Part shown: piece after piece, positions 47,074 to 58,790 of the stretch | Layout: every line of letters begins with the position of its first letter | Position numbering within the stretch: the stretch's first letter is position 1 | Origin: Shewanella donghaensis | Lineage (GTDB): Bacteria; Pseudomonadota; Gammaproteobacteria; Enterobacterales; Shewanellaceae | Direction: 5' to 3' | NCBI RefSeq assembly: GCF_007567505.1 | Contig: NZ_CP041783.1 | Coordinates: forward strand, 1,364,001-1,428,000 | DNA: 64,000 bases | Made by a program: the position numbers and the translations under genes | Notes under the pieces: model-generated | What the model was told of the DNA's origin: nothing | Databases searched by the model: none | Seen by the model: only the letters and a program-made list of their open reading frames with translations

Positions 47074-47673
47074 TTATTTATCCTCTTCATTTTCCATGAA
47101 ATCATCAGAAAAATCTGTTGGCCAGTATTTATAACCTTGCACTGTAGCTTGAGCTGCTGCGCCCATTAAGTTGACTTGATAAGTTTTAACACCGGAAACA
47201 TCAGCTGATTGGTTAGCAGATGCTTGGTCACCGCTGTCTTCATATTTTGCACTTGCTTCCGCTTGTGCTTGGCCTTCATAACCCGATTCCTTAAAGCGCG
47301 TCATAGCATCGTTATCCATAAATACTTGAATAAAAGCCATTTGCTTCCAGCCAATACCAGCACCGACACCACCTGTTGCAAAACGGTAATAAGAATTTTG
47401 TCCATTAGCTGTCAGTACACACACGCCACCACCTGTTGATAAAGCAAACAAGTAACTGTTACTACCAGTACACACTACATAGCCAACCGACTCTGCCATT
47501 GCAGCCTTAGCGCCGCTATGTTCTTTATGTATTTCTTGAAGAGCTGACTGAGTTTCTTTACGTGCATTGGCTTTTTTAGCTTCTGGGGTATCACCTGTCG
47601 CACAGCCAGTAAGTAGTACAGGAACCATAACGGCGGCTAAAAGCATTTTTTTATTAAGAAGCGACTTAGACAT
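47074..47673 (-). CDS. SYLF-domain (Ysc84-like) lipoprotein
   Basis: The 199-residue protein has a lipoprotein signal with lipobox LTGC (Cys24). The body matches the SYLF/Ysc84 pattern: AAMAESVGYVVC, STGGGVCVLTANGQ, YYRFATGGVGAGIGWKQMAFIQVFMDNDAMTRF. Some family members bind phospholipids. A low-complexity Ala/Ser/Asp/Gln stretch follows (about 133-160), and the tail is acidic. AAAGGA precedes the ATG. It is one of two SYLF-type lipoproteins in the window, the other being fused to a barrel at 28057-29514. Confidence 0.82.
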   Translation of the reverse strand: MSKSLLNKKMLLAAVMVPVLLTGCATGDTPEAKKANARKETQSALQEIHKEHSGAKAAMAESVGYVVCTGSNSYLFALSTGGGVCVLTANGQNSYYRFATGGVGAGIGWKQMAFIQVFMDNDAMTRFKESGYEGQAQAEASAKYEDSGDQASANQSADVSGVKTYQVNLMGAAAQATVQGYKYWPTDFSDDFMENEEDK

Positions 47674-47958
47674 TGGTATATCCTTTTAAACAGTAAGATT
47701 ATGATTACGTAAATGAGTTTTAATGGTACTGAACTGCATATTATTAAGTCGTTGCTCGACTGATTTAACTTACTCGAACAACCTATCATTTTCAGAAATA
47801 AGCAACAAAATACTTGTTAGTTGCTTAACCACTCCTAAATCACCTTTAGAAAATGACTCTTAATTAACACTGCTGAACTCGATATGAAGCTATTATATCT
47901 ATCGCATTCACTATTACTTACCATTAAGCGCCAATAAAAATTCAACGTTAATTCTCGT

Positions 47959-48978
47959 TTAAGGCTTATCTTTAAATTTAGCCTTAATTTCAAGAATTTG
48001 ATCTAAATTATCAACAAAAAGTGGCACGAGTTTCGGATCAAAATGAGAACCAGCCTCTTTTTGTATTAATGCAATTGCATCTTCCACCGTCCAAGCTTGC
48101 TTATAGGGGCGCTCACTGGTTAGAGCATCAAATACATCTGCAATAGCGACAATACGTCCATAAAGTGGTATATCCTCACCTCTTAAGCCTTTAGGGTAGC
48201 CGGAACCATTCCATTTTTCGTGATGCGTTAAGGCAACCATCTGGGCTACATCAAGTAATACGGAGTCTTTATCACCTAAGATCTCTGCCCCAATTTCACA
48301 GTGCTTTTTCATCTCTTCAAATTCTTCAAAATCGAGCTTTCCAGGCTTTTTTAAAATAGCATCGGATATACCAATTTTACCGACATCATGCATTGGCGCC
48401 GCATTCATCAATAATTGCGCATCCGCATCAGTTAACCCTGCAGCTAATGCAAGTATATGGGTGTAATAACTCATGCGAATAACATGCATCCCAGTTTCAT
48501 TATCTTTATACTCTGCAGCCCGGCCAAGCCTGCGGATAACATTGAGTTGGTTTTGAGCTATTTCAGCGGTTTTTTGCTTAACCTGACTTTCCAGCACACG
48601 ACTTTGATTTGCTAGCGCCAACTGAGTTTGAACTCGTCGTTGCACAATTGGGGGGTTAAATGGTTTTGTAATATAGTCTGCAGCACCTAATTCTAAACCT
48701 CTTAATTCATCATCCGCAGATATTTTTGCAGTGACAAATATCACCGGAATATGACGTGTGCGTTCATCCTGTTTTAGTTGCCGGCAAACTTCATAGCCAT
48801 CAATACCCGGCATCATGATGTCGAGTAAAATCAAATCCAATGGGATACTGTTAGCAATTTTTATTGCTAACTCACCATTTTTGGCAATTTTAATGTGATA
48901 ATCAGCTTTTAATACACCAGCTAAAACATCGATATTTTCAGGGGTATCATCAACAACTAAAATTGTCTGCTTATCCAT
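47959..48978 (-). CDS. Response regulator with HD-GYP phosphodiesterase
   Basis: The 339-residue RpfG-like protein has a receiver domain (1-120, phosphoacceptor Asp53 in LLDIMMPG) and an HD-GYP domain (about 145-335) with HD at 197-198 and GYP at 260-262. It should hydrolyse c-di-GMP when phosphorylated. It is the last gene of a three-gene signalling operon, 70 bases after the hybrid kinase gene. AGGAGAT precedes the ATG. Confidence 0.95.
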   Translation of the reverse strand: MDKQTILVVDDTPENIDVLAGVLKADYHIKIAKNGELAIKIANSIPLDLILLDIMMPGIDGYEVCRQLKQDERTRHIPVIFVTAKISADDELRGLELGAADYITKPFNPPIVQRRVQTQLALANQSRVLESQVKQKTAEIAQNQLNVIRRLGRAAEYKDNETGMHVIRMSYYTHILALAAGLTDADAQLLMNAAPMHDVGKIGISDAILKKPGKLDFEEFEEMKKHCEIGAEILGDKDSVLLDVAQMVALTHHEKWNGSGYPKGLRGEDIPLYGRIVAIADVFDALTSERPYKQAWTVEDAIALIQKEAGSHFDPKLVPLFVDNLDQILEIKAKFKDKP

Positions 48979-49048
48979 CTTATCTCCTGCTATTAGCTAT
49001 AACGGCGGTATTACATAGCTATTATTTACTTAATAAATCATCTTATAA

Positions 49049-52000
49049 TTACATCGTTCTTAATTGTTCAAGCATACTTGTAGCAATTGAAAGTGCGGCA
49101 TCTAATTCATACTCATTTAATTGTTTCTCCAGCTGTTTAAACTCTTTTATAAAGGGTTCGACATTCAAACATTCACCTTGGTTAATTAAATAATCTGTCG
49201 CTTCCATATCAAAGCTAGCCAACATACTCATTAGTGCTTCTAACGTATTAATGGCCTCTTCTTTATTCAAGCTTAACTGCACTTTGTTAGTTTGCTGTGG
49301 TAGTAAAGTCTCAATGTCATTACATACATTTGCTAAGGATTTCGAAACTTCATCGAGTGCAGCCATGAACTGATGAGCTAATGGCGTCGCTAATTCATTT
49401 TCAAGCTTTAAAGTTACTTGAGCTAAATATTCAGCGCCAATACTGCCAGCAACGCCTTTTAGGGTGTGAACTAAGCGGTGAAGCAACGCTATGTCATTGT
49501 CTTTCTGTGCTTGTTTAACGTTATCAGTGAATGACTTTTGACCAATGACAAATTTGGATAATAATTTATTGTATAGCGCGACATCACCTTGAGTGCGTTG
49601 TAATCCTAATTCTGAGTTGATGTGACTAGATGCATTAACTGCACTTGTATTCCCTCCATCAATAACAGCACTTGCATGACTCATTAAAGCCATATCTTCA
49701 GAAGGTGTCATTAACACCTCTTCTGCATTGATTGGGTTTGCAGGAATAATCCATTGCGCCATAGTGATAAACATAGACTCAACATCAATGGGTTTAGGTA
49801 TGTGGTCATTCATACCTGAATCTATCGCTTTTTCTCGATCGCCAGACATGGCATTTGCTGTCATGGCAATAATTGGAATAGTGGCAAATTGCGGCATTTC
49901 TCGTAACAAAGACGTTGCCGTGTAACCATCCATCACTGGCATTTGGCAATCCATTAATACACCATCAAACTCATGCTCCATCATTAAATCAATCGCATGC
50001 TGACCATTTTCTGCAATTACTGTTGCAATCTGTTTGTTATTTAATATCTCTTGAATAAGCTCTTGATTTAAATCATTATCCTCAACAACAAGCACATTAG
50101 CACCAGCGAGTATTGATAGCGCTTGGGACAACTTGGTATGTTTACTACTGTTGAAGTCTGGCAACTTTTTATCGGTAAGCACCGCTGATAGGGTGTTGAC
50201 CAAATGCGAAGGAGTAATAGGCTTAGTTAAAATACTGTCAAAGTGCACGTCGGTCGCACTCATCAGTAGCTCCTCTTTCCCGAAAGCAGTAATCATAATG
50301 AGTTTAGGCTTATCATCTGAAGTAAGTTCACCGATAAACCGAGCAACTTCTACTCCATCAACGTCAGGCATTTGCCAATCCACAATAGCAATTGCTGGAT
50401 TATGCCCTCCAGCCAGATAATCGATCGCATCTTGACCATTATTAACCGCCTTAACTTTCATTCCCAGTGAGGTTAATAGATTTGAAATAATTTCTCGGGC
50501 AGCCAAATTATCATCAGCTAACAACACGGTTTTTCCCTCAAAACTCTTATTCAAATCTGTCGTTTTCTCACTGGGTATTAATAGACTGAGGTCGAATGAA
50601 CAACTTAATTTAAAAGTACTACCTTGATCAAGTTCGCTCGATACAAATAACTCACCACTCATCAATTCAGCTAAATTTTTACAAATGGCTAAACCAAGTC
50701 CTGTACCGCCGTATTTTCGTGTTGTAGAGGCATCTGCTTGTGAGAATGCATTAAACAATCTTGACTGTTGCTCATGAGTCATTCCAATCCCAGAGTCTGT
50801 TACTGAGAAAGTAAGAAAGGCCTTGTCCGTTGTTTGATTGTCTAATCTGACTGCAATAATAATATTACCTTTATCGGTAAACTTAACTGCATTATTTGCA
50901 AGATTTAATAGCACTTGGCCTAAACGAAGTGGATCACCCAGTAAGTTATTTGGGATGTTAGTATCAATATCAAATAGCAGTTCTAAACCTTTATCAGCCA
51001 CCTTAATACCGATAAGGTTATTCACATTATTAAGCACTTCATCAATGCTCAAGTGAATATTTTCTAAATCCAACTTACCTGCTTCAATTTTAGAAAAATC
51101 AAGAATATCATTAATAATCCCCAACAAGGATTGCGCCGAGCGGTTGGTTTTCTCGATGAAGTTACGTTGTTGTCTGGATAGATCAGTTTCTAACGCTAAA
51201 TGAGACATTCCAATAATGGCATTCATTGGCGTGCGAATTTCATGGCTCATGTTTGCTAAAAAATCACTTTTAGCTTGGTTAGCCGTATCAGCAGCAGAAA
51301 TTGCAGTAGCAAGCTCAGTTTGTAATTCTTTGGCTTCATTAATATTAATATGAACGCCACTAATGCGATCTGGTATACCGTTGTTATCAAATGAGTAAGG
51401 TTGCCCAATACTTAATATCCAGTCATAAGCACCATCTTTTCTGAGCATTCTAAATTCTTGGCGTAAAATTGTATTACCTGTACTAGCTAGGTCACCCTGT
51501 GGATTAGAAATCTGTAATCTATCATCAGGGTGGACTATTTCCATAAAGGTATTAGAACCATTGATTAAATTAGCCCATTTATCATCCTCACAACACAAGT
51601 CCATTGGTTTATAACCCAGCATTTTGGCATACATCCGATTGACCACGACCCGTTCTTCATTTGGGTAAAAATCCCACATTCCCATTTGGGCACTTTTTGC
51701 GGCGACTTCGAGTTTTTCTTCTGAATCCAGTAATAAGTTTTCAGCTAATTTTTGTTCCGTAATATCAAATACGGTACCATCGAAAAATCCTCTTTCATCA
51801 TTTTCGGTAACTTCAAACTTGCCCATAACCTGAACATAGCGAAGTTCGCCTGCACGGTTTATGATCCTCATATCGACTAAAACTTTTTCATTACATGATG
51901 CCGCTTTACGCACCATATCAAAGAAAATTTCTCCATCTGAGCCAACGGCAAGCTGAATAAAACGTCTTCTGGGATCGAGACCGATAAAGTCACTTACTGG

Positions 52001-53797
52001 GTAGCCGGTGATGTGTTCAAAATTAGGACTGATATAAAACACTGTAAAATCATTGTTCAATAAATCAACATAATGACATCGGAATACTGCGCCTTGAATG
52101 TTTTCTACCAAGGTTTGATATTGCTGTTGGTTGTTAAGCATCTCTGCACGGATCGTTTCTTGATCATCAATATCCAGTAGCGATAGACGAATTTCAGTGA
52201 CTTGCCCTTTTGTATCAAATTCTACCCTTGTTGATAATGAAACAATTAACCTAGACCCAGAATTCGTCGTCAACTCTAAACGCGCATCTGACGTGTTCAC
52301 ACCGGCTAATGCTTCATTAAATATCTCTTCAGATTTACCATCGTCAGTAGACAGGACATCCATCCATAAAAGATCTGAAAACTCTGTCCTATCATGACCT
52401 GTTATTTGAGCAAACTGTTTATTATGCTTGGTAAACTGCCCTAGAGAATCTAACGTTGCGTACGCTACTGCTGAGTTTTCGTATAAATCCCACAAACGGC
52501 TTTCGCGATCTTGTATATCTTTAGTGCGAATCGTAATGGTCTTTTCCAAGCGTTCATTACTCACTTGAAATCGTCGATGCACATGGCGACTAAGCCACAA
52601 ACTCGCAAGCGTCAGCAATATGCAAGACACCGAAATGAGGCTGATTAACATCACGATAATATTTTTGAAGAAGTAATAATTATTACTGGCTTCTTTTAAA
52701 GACATTTCAGTCACAATGCCAAAGCCATAACGCTGATCCCACTTCCACGCGCCAATAACATCAATACCTAAATAATTTCGGTAACTCTTATTGCTATAAC
52801 CATCTTTCTTTAGATTAATTGCTTTAGCCGAAAGCGTAAGTTCGCCTTCATTATGATTCGCATTAGCAGGATTTTCTGCCGTTAACTCTCGTTTAGGATC
52901 CGTCAAAATTAGATTAAGAACAGACATTTGCCCTTCATTTAATAACCCCAGAGAAACCAACTCACCTTCATATCGGCTATGGGAAAGCATCCGCCCTTTT
53001 GGATCAACGAAATATGATTCACCAGTATCACCCACTGCGCCACTTTTTGTTAAACTTGCAAACTCAATGTAGGGATCAATTCTTAACGACAATATCGCTA
53101 ATACAGTGCCATCTTCTTTGGTAACTGGACTTAAAACGAACATAGTAGGTGTTTCTGAACGCTTAATACCAAAAGGGTTTGATAAAGGAACATCAGATCG
53201 CATAGGTGGGGTTATTACGGTTTGTCCCTGTATCGCAGCATCAAAAATTTCGGGGTAAATACGTTTTACGATATTCATTTCCCCTATATTGGTATCCCTA
53301 TTAGAAGAAAGGTTTAAACCATCTAATGACGTTATAAAAAAACCTAACGAGCCAAATGATTCGCTATAACGGCCGTAAGCCTCTCTCGACCAAAGCACAT
53401 GTTCATTATTAACTAATTGCTCCTTTTTATCTCCCAGCTCAATTAATAACTTTGTACGTTCAATTAATAGTGGATTAGTCGCAACTGCACCAACGCGATC
53501 TTTCCAGCCTGCTACCCAGGAAGCTAATGCGGCATCGGTAGTTTTAGAAACCGACTCTAATGCTAAACCGCTCTTTTCTAGATCGTGTTTATAAGCAACA
53601 TTCAAACCAATAGCGGAAATACTAGAAATGGAACACAAAAATGAAACAATAATGAGACCGAAATAAACGCGATTTTTACTCCCTTCAAAATAACGGGCAA
53701 TATCTTCATTAGCTTCAGAGCGCAGTCGCCAAAAACACCAACCCGCTAGAATTAAAAAAACGACCGTGATGATGATGAGTATTGTGTTTAATTCCAT
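49049..53797 (-). CDS. Giant hybrid histidine kinase (Cache-PAS3-HK-REC2-HPt)
   Basis: The 1582-residue membrane kinase has two N-terminal helices (about 4-22 and 45-66), a periplasmic double-Cache-like sensor (about 80-370), a membrane helix (about 376-402), three PAS domains (about 430-815), a HisKA with phospho-His852 in MSHEIRTP, a HATPase, two receivers (phosphoacceptors Asp1140 and Asp1283) and an HPt domain with His1444 in VHTLKG. All phosphorelay residues look intact. It probably controls the HD-GYP protein, 70 bases downstream, through the HPt. AAAGG precedes the ATG. Confidence 0.93.
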   Translation of the reverse strand: MELNTILIIITVVFLILAGWCFWRLRSEANEDIARYFEGSKNRVYFGLIIVSFLCSISSISAIGLNVAYKHDLEKSGLALESVSKTTDAALASWVAGWKDRVGAVATNPLLIERTKLLIELGDKKEQLVNNEHVLWSREAYGRYSESFGSLGFFITSLDGLNLSSNRDTNIGEMNIVKRIYPEIFDAAIQGQTVITPPMRSDVPLSNPFGIKRSETPTMFVLSPVTKEDGTVLAILSLRIDPYIEFASLTKSGAVGDTGESYFVDPKGRMLSHSRYEGELVSLGLLNEGQMSVLNLILTDPKRELTAENPANANHNEGELTLSAKAINLKKDGYSNKSYRNYLGIDVIGAWKWDQRYGFGIVTEMSLKEASNNYYFFKNIIVMLISLISVSCILLTLASLWLSRHVHRRFQVSNERLEKTITIRTKDIQDRESRLWDLYENSAVAYATLDSLGQFTKHNKQFAQITGHDRTEFSDLLWMDVLSTDDGKSEEIFNEALAGVNTSDARLELTTNSGSRLIVSLSTRVEFDTKGQVTEIRLSLLDIDDQETIRAEMLNNQQQYQTLVENIQGAVFRCHYVDLLNNDFTVFYISPNFEHITGYPVSDFIGLDPRRRFIQLAVGSDGEIFFDMVRKAASCNEKVLVDMRIINRAGELRYVQVMGKFEVTENDERGFFDGTVFDITEQKLAENLLLDSEEKLEVAAKSAQMGMWDFYPNEERVVVNRMYAKMLGYKPMDLCCEDDKWANLINGSNTFMEIVHPDDRLQISNPQGDLASTGNTILRQEFRMLRKDGAYDWILSIGQPYSFDNNGIPDRISGVHININEAKELQTELATAISAADTANQAKSDFLANMSHEIRTPMNAIIGMSHLALETDLSRQQRNFIEKTNRSAQSLLGIINDILDFSKIEAGKLDLENIHLSIDEVLNNVNNLIGIKVADKGLELLFDIDTNIPNNLLGDPLRLGQVLLNLANNAVKFTDKGNIIIAVRLDNQTTDKAFLTFSVTDSGIGMTHEQQSRLFNAFSQADASTTRKYGGTGLGLAICKNLAELMSGELFVSSELDQGSTFKLSCSFDLSLLIPSEKTTDLNKSFEGKTVLLADDNLAAREIISNLLTSLGMKVKAVNNGQDAIDYLAGGHNPAIAIVDWQMPDVDGVEVARFIGELTSDDKPKLIMITAFGKEELLMSATDVHFDSILTKPITPSHLVNTLSAVLTDKKLPDFNSSKHTKLSQALSILAGANVLVVEDNDLNQELIQEILNNKQIATVIAENGQHAIDLMMEHEFDGVLMDCQMPVMDGYTATSLLREMPQFATIPIIAMTANAMSGDREKAIDSGMNDHIPKPIDVESMFITMAQWIIPANPINAEEVLMTPSEDMALMSHASAVIDGGNTSAVNASSHINSELGLQRTQGDVALYNKLLSKFVIGQKSFTDNVKQAQKDNDIALLHRLVHTLKGVAGSIGAEYLAQVTLKLENELATPLAHQFMAALDEVSKSLANVCNDIETLLPQQTNKVQLSLNKEEAINTLEALMSMLASFDMEATDYLINQGECLNVEPFIKEFKQLEKQLNEYELDAALSIATSMLEQLRTM

Positions 53798-53847
53798 TCA
53801 ATTTCCTTTGGCAAATAATCTCTGTCATCGAGGCGAATAATAATGGC

Positions 53848-55431
53848 TTACGCTTGTGGCAAAAATACCGAAACGGTCGTGGTATTAGTTTGTTCATCGA
53901 CAACCAATGCCACATGACCAAGCTGCGCCTCTGCTAATAACTTAGCGGAGTAAGTACCGATTCCAGTGCCACCTTCTTTACCGGAAGAAGTATATTTATC
54001 CCAAAAAACATCACGAATATCGGCATTGACTATGCCCAAATTTTGAATAGAAACCCCCATCATCGACTTGTCTTTCGCTTTAATAGCATGCAATGATAAA
54101 GATATGCGTGTTTTGTTAGGCGCAGCTTCGCAGGCATTTTTTATTAAATTAAATAGCATTGAATAACTAAGCGCTTCGTCACCTAACACTTGGTAATCCT
54201 CATCACCGTTGTCTTCACAATCAAGGTAAATCAATAGGTGCTTAACTTGAAAAGTTTTCTTTAATACGGAGATGATTTTTTGCAATAAATCAACAATAGA
54301 AAAAGGCTTAGCGCTTAGATTGAAACGACCCGTTTCAATTTTAAACAATTCACTCGACATATTTACCATATTCAGCAATTGCACTGACAAGTCTTCTGCT
54401 AATAATAAATTTTCAGTACTGGCTTTTGAAATATGAGAATCATGTTTTAACTGTTCTATTAATGACATTAAGCCAGATATAGGTCCTTTCAAATCATGCT
54501 GAAAGACTTGCTGCACTTCAATTTTGAGTTTCTCTGTCGCTATCATATTGTCAAAATCAGACTGCAGACGTTTATGCATTTGCACATAGGCCATTAGATT
54601 TCTAACTCTTAATTTCAACAATTCAGGCTGTATTGGCTTACTAATATAATCAACTGCGCCGTAATTTAGCCCTTGGATCTGGTACTTATCTTCTGAAAGC
54701 GCGGTAACAAAAATAACCGGGATAGATTCTGTGAGGGCATGTGCACGAAGCTGCTTTAAAACCTCAAACCCGTCCATTTCGGGCATCATGATATCGAGTA
54801 AAATAAGATCTGGGGCTGATGATGACTGCGCAATCTCTAATGCCTTAGCTCCACTCTTAGCTAATTTAACTTGATATTCATCCTTTAAGAGTCCACCAAT
54901 TAAGGTCAAATTATCAGTGGTATCATCAACGATCAACACTGAGGCTTTAAGCGACTTATCTGATGAAACTTGGAGGGTTAACTGATCAACTTCATTTTCC
55001 TGAGCAGATAAATTTTCTGATGATGGAATTTTAGCACTAGTATTACTCACTTTGCCTTGCAAACATTTCACCACTCGCTGCTGTAAAGTAATAGTATTAA
55101 ATGGTTTTATAACGAGATCAGTCACATTAGCAGCAATCGCTTGGCTAACCCTTTCTCTTGCCGCTTCTGCGGTCATCATTAGAAAGGGAATATGCTGCCA
55201 TTGCGATGACTCTCGAACTGCTTGAAGGAGCTCTATACCCGTCATTACAGGCATATTCCAATCTGAAACAATCAAATCTATGGGGTGATTTTCAAGGATT
55301 TTGAGCGCTTTAGCGCCATTATCAGCTTGGTAAACATGACCAAGACCGAAACGGCGAAGTTGGTCAGAACTAATCTTACGAATAGCATCCATGTCATCAA
55401 CAATCAGTACACTTTTTTTAGATAGTTCCAT
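53848..55431 (-). CDS. Double-receiver histidine kinase
   Basis: The 527-residue cytoplasmic protein has two receivers (Asp57 in VSDWNMP and Asp213 in LLDIMMP), then a kinase core with His312 in FQHDLKGP, N-box LFNLIKNACEAAP (Asn432) and G-box GGTGIG (487-492). REC-REC-kinase order is that of relay kinases that respond to another kinase's phosphate. No membrane segment or sensory domain is present. It is first in the operon, 50 bases before the hybrid kinase gene. AGAGG precedes the ATG. Confidence 0.92.
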   Translation of the reverse strand: MELSKKSVLIVDDMDAIRKISSDQLRRFGLGHVYQADNGAKALKILENHPIDLIVSDWNMPVMTGIELLQAVRESSQWQHIPFLMMTAEAARERVSQAIAANVTDLVIKPFNTITLQQRVVKCLQGKVSNTSAKIPSSENLSAQENEVDQLTLQVSSDKSLKASVLIVDDTTDNLTLIGGLLKDEYQVKLAKSGAKALEIAQSSSAPDLILLDIMMPEMDGFEVLKQLRAHALTESIPVIFVTALSEDKYQIQGLNYGAVDYISKPIQPELLKLRVRNLMAYVQMHKRLQSDFDNMIATEKLKIEVQQVFQHDLKGPISGLMSLIEQLKHDSHISKASTENLLLAEDLSVQLLNMVNMSSELFKIETGRFNLSAKPFSIVDLLQKIISVLKKTFQVKHLLIYLDCEDNGDEDYQVLGDEALSYSMLFNLIKNACEAAPNKTRISLSLHAIKAKDKSMMGVSIQNLGIVNADIRDVFWDKYTSSGKEGGTGIGTYSAKLLAEAQLGHVALVVDEQTNTTTVSVFLPQA

Positions 55432-55635
55432 GCGACCTCTTCATTAAGAATAAATCACTTTACCAAGCTTAAAAGTAAAGCCTATCGACTAACATCAGTC
55501 TGTATTCCCTCAATACATAACACCTTATACTCTCTGAATAAAACAGTTCATATAACTCATTAATTGTATATCCACTCTATTAATCTTATAACTATCATAG
55601 TTCAGTCTTGAACTGTCATTACAGTTATGATGATA

Positions 55636-56295
55636 CTACGAATCACTTTGTGACATTTTAGCGCCCACTAAACTTGCTACAACAATAGCCATATAAAACT
55701 GACCGCAAATAGCTTCAGCAAAAGCAAAGAAACGCGCCATCGGAAGCGCAGGGGAAATCTCGCCGTAACCCACTGTAGTTAAAGTGATATAGCTATAGTA
55801 AATGGCAGTTGAAAGGTTATGAGTCCAATTACGGGCTTCTATACCATTAAAAGCACTACCAAAAAATTCAATTAACAACAGGTAGATAAATGCCCAAATA
55901 AGCCCCAGTAATAAAAAAATACAAATTGAACCTATAATTTGGTTCGAAGAAATAACGCCACTGAATAATACTTGTTTAGCTGCTCGCCATGTTGCCATTA
56001 TCAAAAAAGCGAGCACGGTGAGTAACGCGACAATATCCAGATTAAGCAATTCAAATACTGAACCAACACTGGCTATCACCAGTGTGGTTATCATTAAACC
56101 AAATATTGAACGGAACCATTTTTTATTAGTTCCAAGCCCAATAACCGATATGGACAGACTCATAACGGTAGTCGCAACAACAATCATTTGTCCTTGCTCA
56201 AAAAATTGCTCTACAAATGCTGCACTTAAGAGGACTAACACTAGCGAGCCTAATAGGTAGCTAAAATTATCCTCTTGAGACATGGGCTTAACCAT
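55636..56295 (-). CDS. Potassium channel family protein
   Basis: The 219-residue inner-membrane protein has about six hydrophobic segments, the last two flanking a pore loop with the K+ selectivity filter TVGYG at 174-178. There is no cytoplasmic RCK domain and no charged S4 helix. AAGGA precedes the ATG inside the end of the AI-2E-family gene, eight bases away, so the two are translationally coupled. Confidence 0.9.
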   Translation of the reverse strand: MVKPMSQEDNFSYLLGSLVLVLLSAAFVEQFFEQGQMIVVATTVMSLSISVIGLGTNKKWFRSIFGLMITTLVIASVGSVFELLNLDIVALLTVLAFLIMATWRAAKQVLFSGVISSNQIIGSICIFLLLGLIWAFIYLLLIEFFGSAFNGIEARNWTHNLSTAIYYSYITLTTVGYGEISPALPMARFFAFAEAICGQFYMAIVVASLVGAKMSQSDS

Positions 56296-56303
56296 ATTGC
56301 GAT

Positions 56304-57422
56304 TTATCCTTGTGGCGCTTCTGGTTTATCTAAAATATCTTCATTATCCATATCAGCAGTTTCAACCACTAACCATGCGCTAAAGAGTTTGTAGCTCAAT
56401 GCTAAAATCACCGCGCCGACAAATAACCCTACGATGCCGGATAAAATCATCCCACCAATAGCACCTAATAAAATCACCAACATAGGGATATCGACCCCTC
56501 GGCCCATTAACATTGGCTTTAAGAATGCATCACTTGCACTGACTAAAATGCTCCAAATCATAAAGATAATTGCAGTTGTCGACGATTCAACCGAGAAAAC
56601 ATACGCGATAATAGGGCCTAAAATTAAGATTGGCGGCAACTGAATAATCGCTAGAATTAATACCAGTAACATCCAAATCCCTGTTCCAGGAACCCCTACT
56701 AATGCTAAGCCAACTCCAGCCAATATCGATTGAATAAAGGCAACACCAATAACCCCTTGAACCACACTTCTTACTGTTGCTACTGCGAGTTCAGAGAACT
56801 GTTCACCATGACTACCCGCAAGCCTTACGGAGACTTTATGGAACATCTGACTAGAGCCTGATGCTCTACCCATAAACACACCAGCAATGATGATTGAAAT
56901 CAAAAACTGCAATACTGTCATGCCAAAACTGCCCATTGCACCAGCAGCCTTGGTTGAAAACGCTTTAATTTCTTCAGAATACTTTTTAACGACATCTTCT
57001 AAATCTGATGATGCGTCTGACCATAGTTCATAAAGATTATCCCCCACTAAAGGCAGCTTATTTACCGCTTCTTTAGGTGGTGGGATAACTAAAGTGCCAT
57101 CATGAATTTCAGCAATAAAGTCTTGCGTACTTGAGACTATTGTTCCAGAAAATAAGAAAGTTGGCACTAATAAAACAGCTAATGCAAGCAAGGTAATCAG
57201 TAAGCTTGACTTGCCTAAAGACAATTTAAGACGGTTACTTATAAATGTCACCACAGGGTAAAGTGCAATGGCAATAATTCCGCCCCAAAGAATGGGCATA
57301 ATAAATGGTTGGATAATCTTAAAACACCATATAACCATAATAAAAATCAACGCAATTTTTATCGCAGCATCTACAGTCGCATTGGTAAACTCACCGGCTG
57401 TCGATATCTTTTTATCGCTCAT
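56304..57422 (-). CDS. AI-2E transporter family (PerM-like) membrane protein
   Basis: The 372-residue protein has about eight membrane helices with the family patterns FIMPILWGGIIAIALYPVV at the amino end and VPMLVILLGAIGGMILSGIVGLFVGAV at the carboxy end. Members export small molecules or function as ion antiporters; the substrate is not known here. ATG 57422 is chosen because AGGG lies upstream and the family begins with a short hydrophilic lead; an ATG at 57449 is possible. It is co-translated with the K+ channel gene. Confidence 0.9.
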   Translation of the reverse strand: MSDKKISTAGEFTNATVDAAIKIALIFIMVIWCFKIIQPFIMPILWGGIIAIALYPVVTFISNRLKLSLGKSSLLITLLALAVLLVPTFLFSGTIVSSTQDFIAEIHDGTLVIPPPKEAVNKLPLVGDNLYELWSDASSDLEDVVKKYSEEIKAFSTKAAGAMGSFGMTVLQFLISIIIAGVFMGRASGSSQMFHKVSVRLAGSHGEQFSELAVATVRSVVQGVIGVAFIQSILAGVGLALVGVPGTGIWMLLVLILAIIQLPPILILGPIIAYVFSVESSTTAIIFMIWSILVSASDAFLKPMLMGRGVDIPMLVILLGAIGGMILSGIVGLFVGAVILALSYKLFSAWLVVETADMDNEDILDKPEAPQG

Positions 57423-57737
57423 AAATTGTCTATCCCTGTTTAATGGCATACCGCTAAAAAATAACGGTCTAGTAGGCTTGATAACATCTAAATCCCAGTC
57501 TCAAAAATTACGTTTATTTGACGGGATAGTAGCGTTAATGAAATGAGTAAAATAACTTTAAACTATTAAATCAACGATAGTTTCTGAAATAAAATATAGC
57601 GTAAATAGTAAAACAAAACAGTAGTGGCAAGTAAAAAACAATAATTTAACCAAACTTTAATAACATCTACTTGTTTAAAGCAGGATTTTTGAAGTTTTCT
57701 TCTATATTCTTTAAACTTACACAGGCTTTATACCTGT

Positions 57738-58760
57738 TTAACTAAGCGAATTCTTATACGCTCTGGGCGATAAACCAGCTTTACGTTTAAAAGCCCTCGA
57801 AAAATGAGCGACATCAGCATAGCCCAAAGTCGCTGATACTTGTGTAACGGCCAGGTTTTCGTCAACTAATAACCCTATTGCCTGCTTAAACCAAATATCT
57901 TCGACCATATTGGTATAACTCACATTTTCTTCAGCCAAACGACGTTGTAAAGTCCTAACGCTAAGCCCGAGCAAATCAGCAGCAGTGGTAATAGGTAAAC
58001 GTCCCATTGAAAGGTATGGAGACAAGGCATAACGTAGGCTTTCAGCAAAACTGTCAGGGCTTTTACCGACCGCTTTTTTCATCGACTGCCAACCTTGTTT
58101 CACTTTAATCGTTTGCCGTAACACCTCATCAGAAATGCTGATAGCAGTAACACGCCTTCCAGTAAATATTTGAGCATTATCACTCCCTAACACTGACAGG
58201 TAGCTATTAACGTTTTGTGATTGCAACGCGATATCAACAGGGCACCACTTACTGTGAGTTATGGCGCGAATAAACGCTACCATGACAGTCATAGCAAACT
58301 GTTCAGCTAAATCATGCTCTTCAGGGTCTTCTTTATGTCGATATCGTGCAAACCAGACTTTTCCCAAGGCCGTTTTTAATTGAATATCTGTGTGTTTAGA
58401 TTCAAAATTAACGACTTTAACCAGCTCTTTTATTGCTTTTTTAACACTACAGTTTAGGGAGAATTTTGCGAGATACTGTGGGATGAAGATGGTTCTGGTT
58501 ATTTGCAGTAGCCATTCAGCGTAGCGCTTCCCACCTAATCGGTTTGAGACAATTTTGAGTAAATTAAGCACAGACTGTTCAGTTACAAATTCATGCTCAG
58601 CAGTCAATATGCTTTCAGGTAGTTTGGCTTGTTCAATGATGGGATAAATGTTGTTTTCAAAGTCTTTTAAGCGCTCAATAAATGGCACCATATATTCCGC
58701 ACGAAACAAAGGGATTGAATCTATTTTTGTTACTTTATCAACCGCTTCAACTTCTTGCAT
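57738..58760 (-). CDS. AraC-family transcriptional regulator
   Basis: The 340-residue protein has an N-terminal ligand-type domain (about 15-200, Arabinose_bd/PF12625 type as in OruR and ArgR-like AraC regulators) and a C-terminal double helix-turn-helix (about 245-340) with AADLLGLSVRTLQRRL and VSATLGYADVAHFSRAFKR. It lies 30 bases downstream of the DUF2955 gene and is the last gene of the HlyD-DUF2955-AraC set. GGTGGAG precedes the ATG. It may autoregulate the efflux operon. Confidence 0.93.
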   Translation of the reverse strand: MQEVEAVDKVTKIDSIPLFRAEYMVPFIERLKDFENNIYPIIEQAKLPESILTAEHEFVTEQSVLNLLKIVSNRLGGKRYAEWLLQITRTIFIPQYLAKFSLNCSVKKAIKELVKVVNFESKHTDIQLKTALGKVWFARYRHKEDPEEHDLAEQFAMTVMVAFIRAITHSKWCPVDIALQSQNVNSYLSVLGSDNAQIFTGRRVTAISISDEVLRQTIKVKQGWQSMKKAVGKSPDSFAESLRYALSPYLSMGRLPITTAADLLGLSVRTLQRRLAEENVSYTNMVEDIWFKQAIGLLVDENLAVTQVSATLGYADVAHFSRAFKRKAGLSPRAYKNSLS

Positions 58761-58790
58761 ATTGCTCCACCAATAATGAAAAGACTCGAA

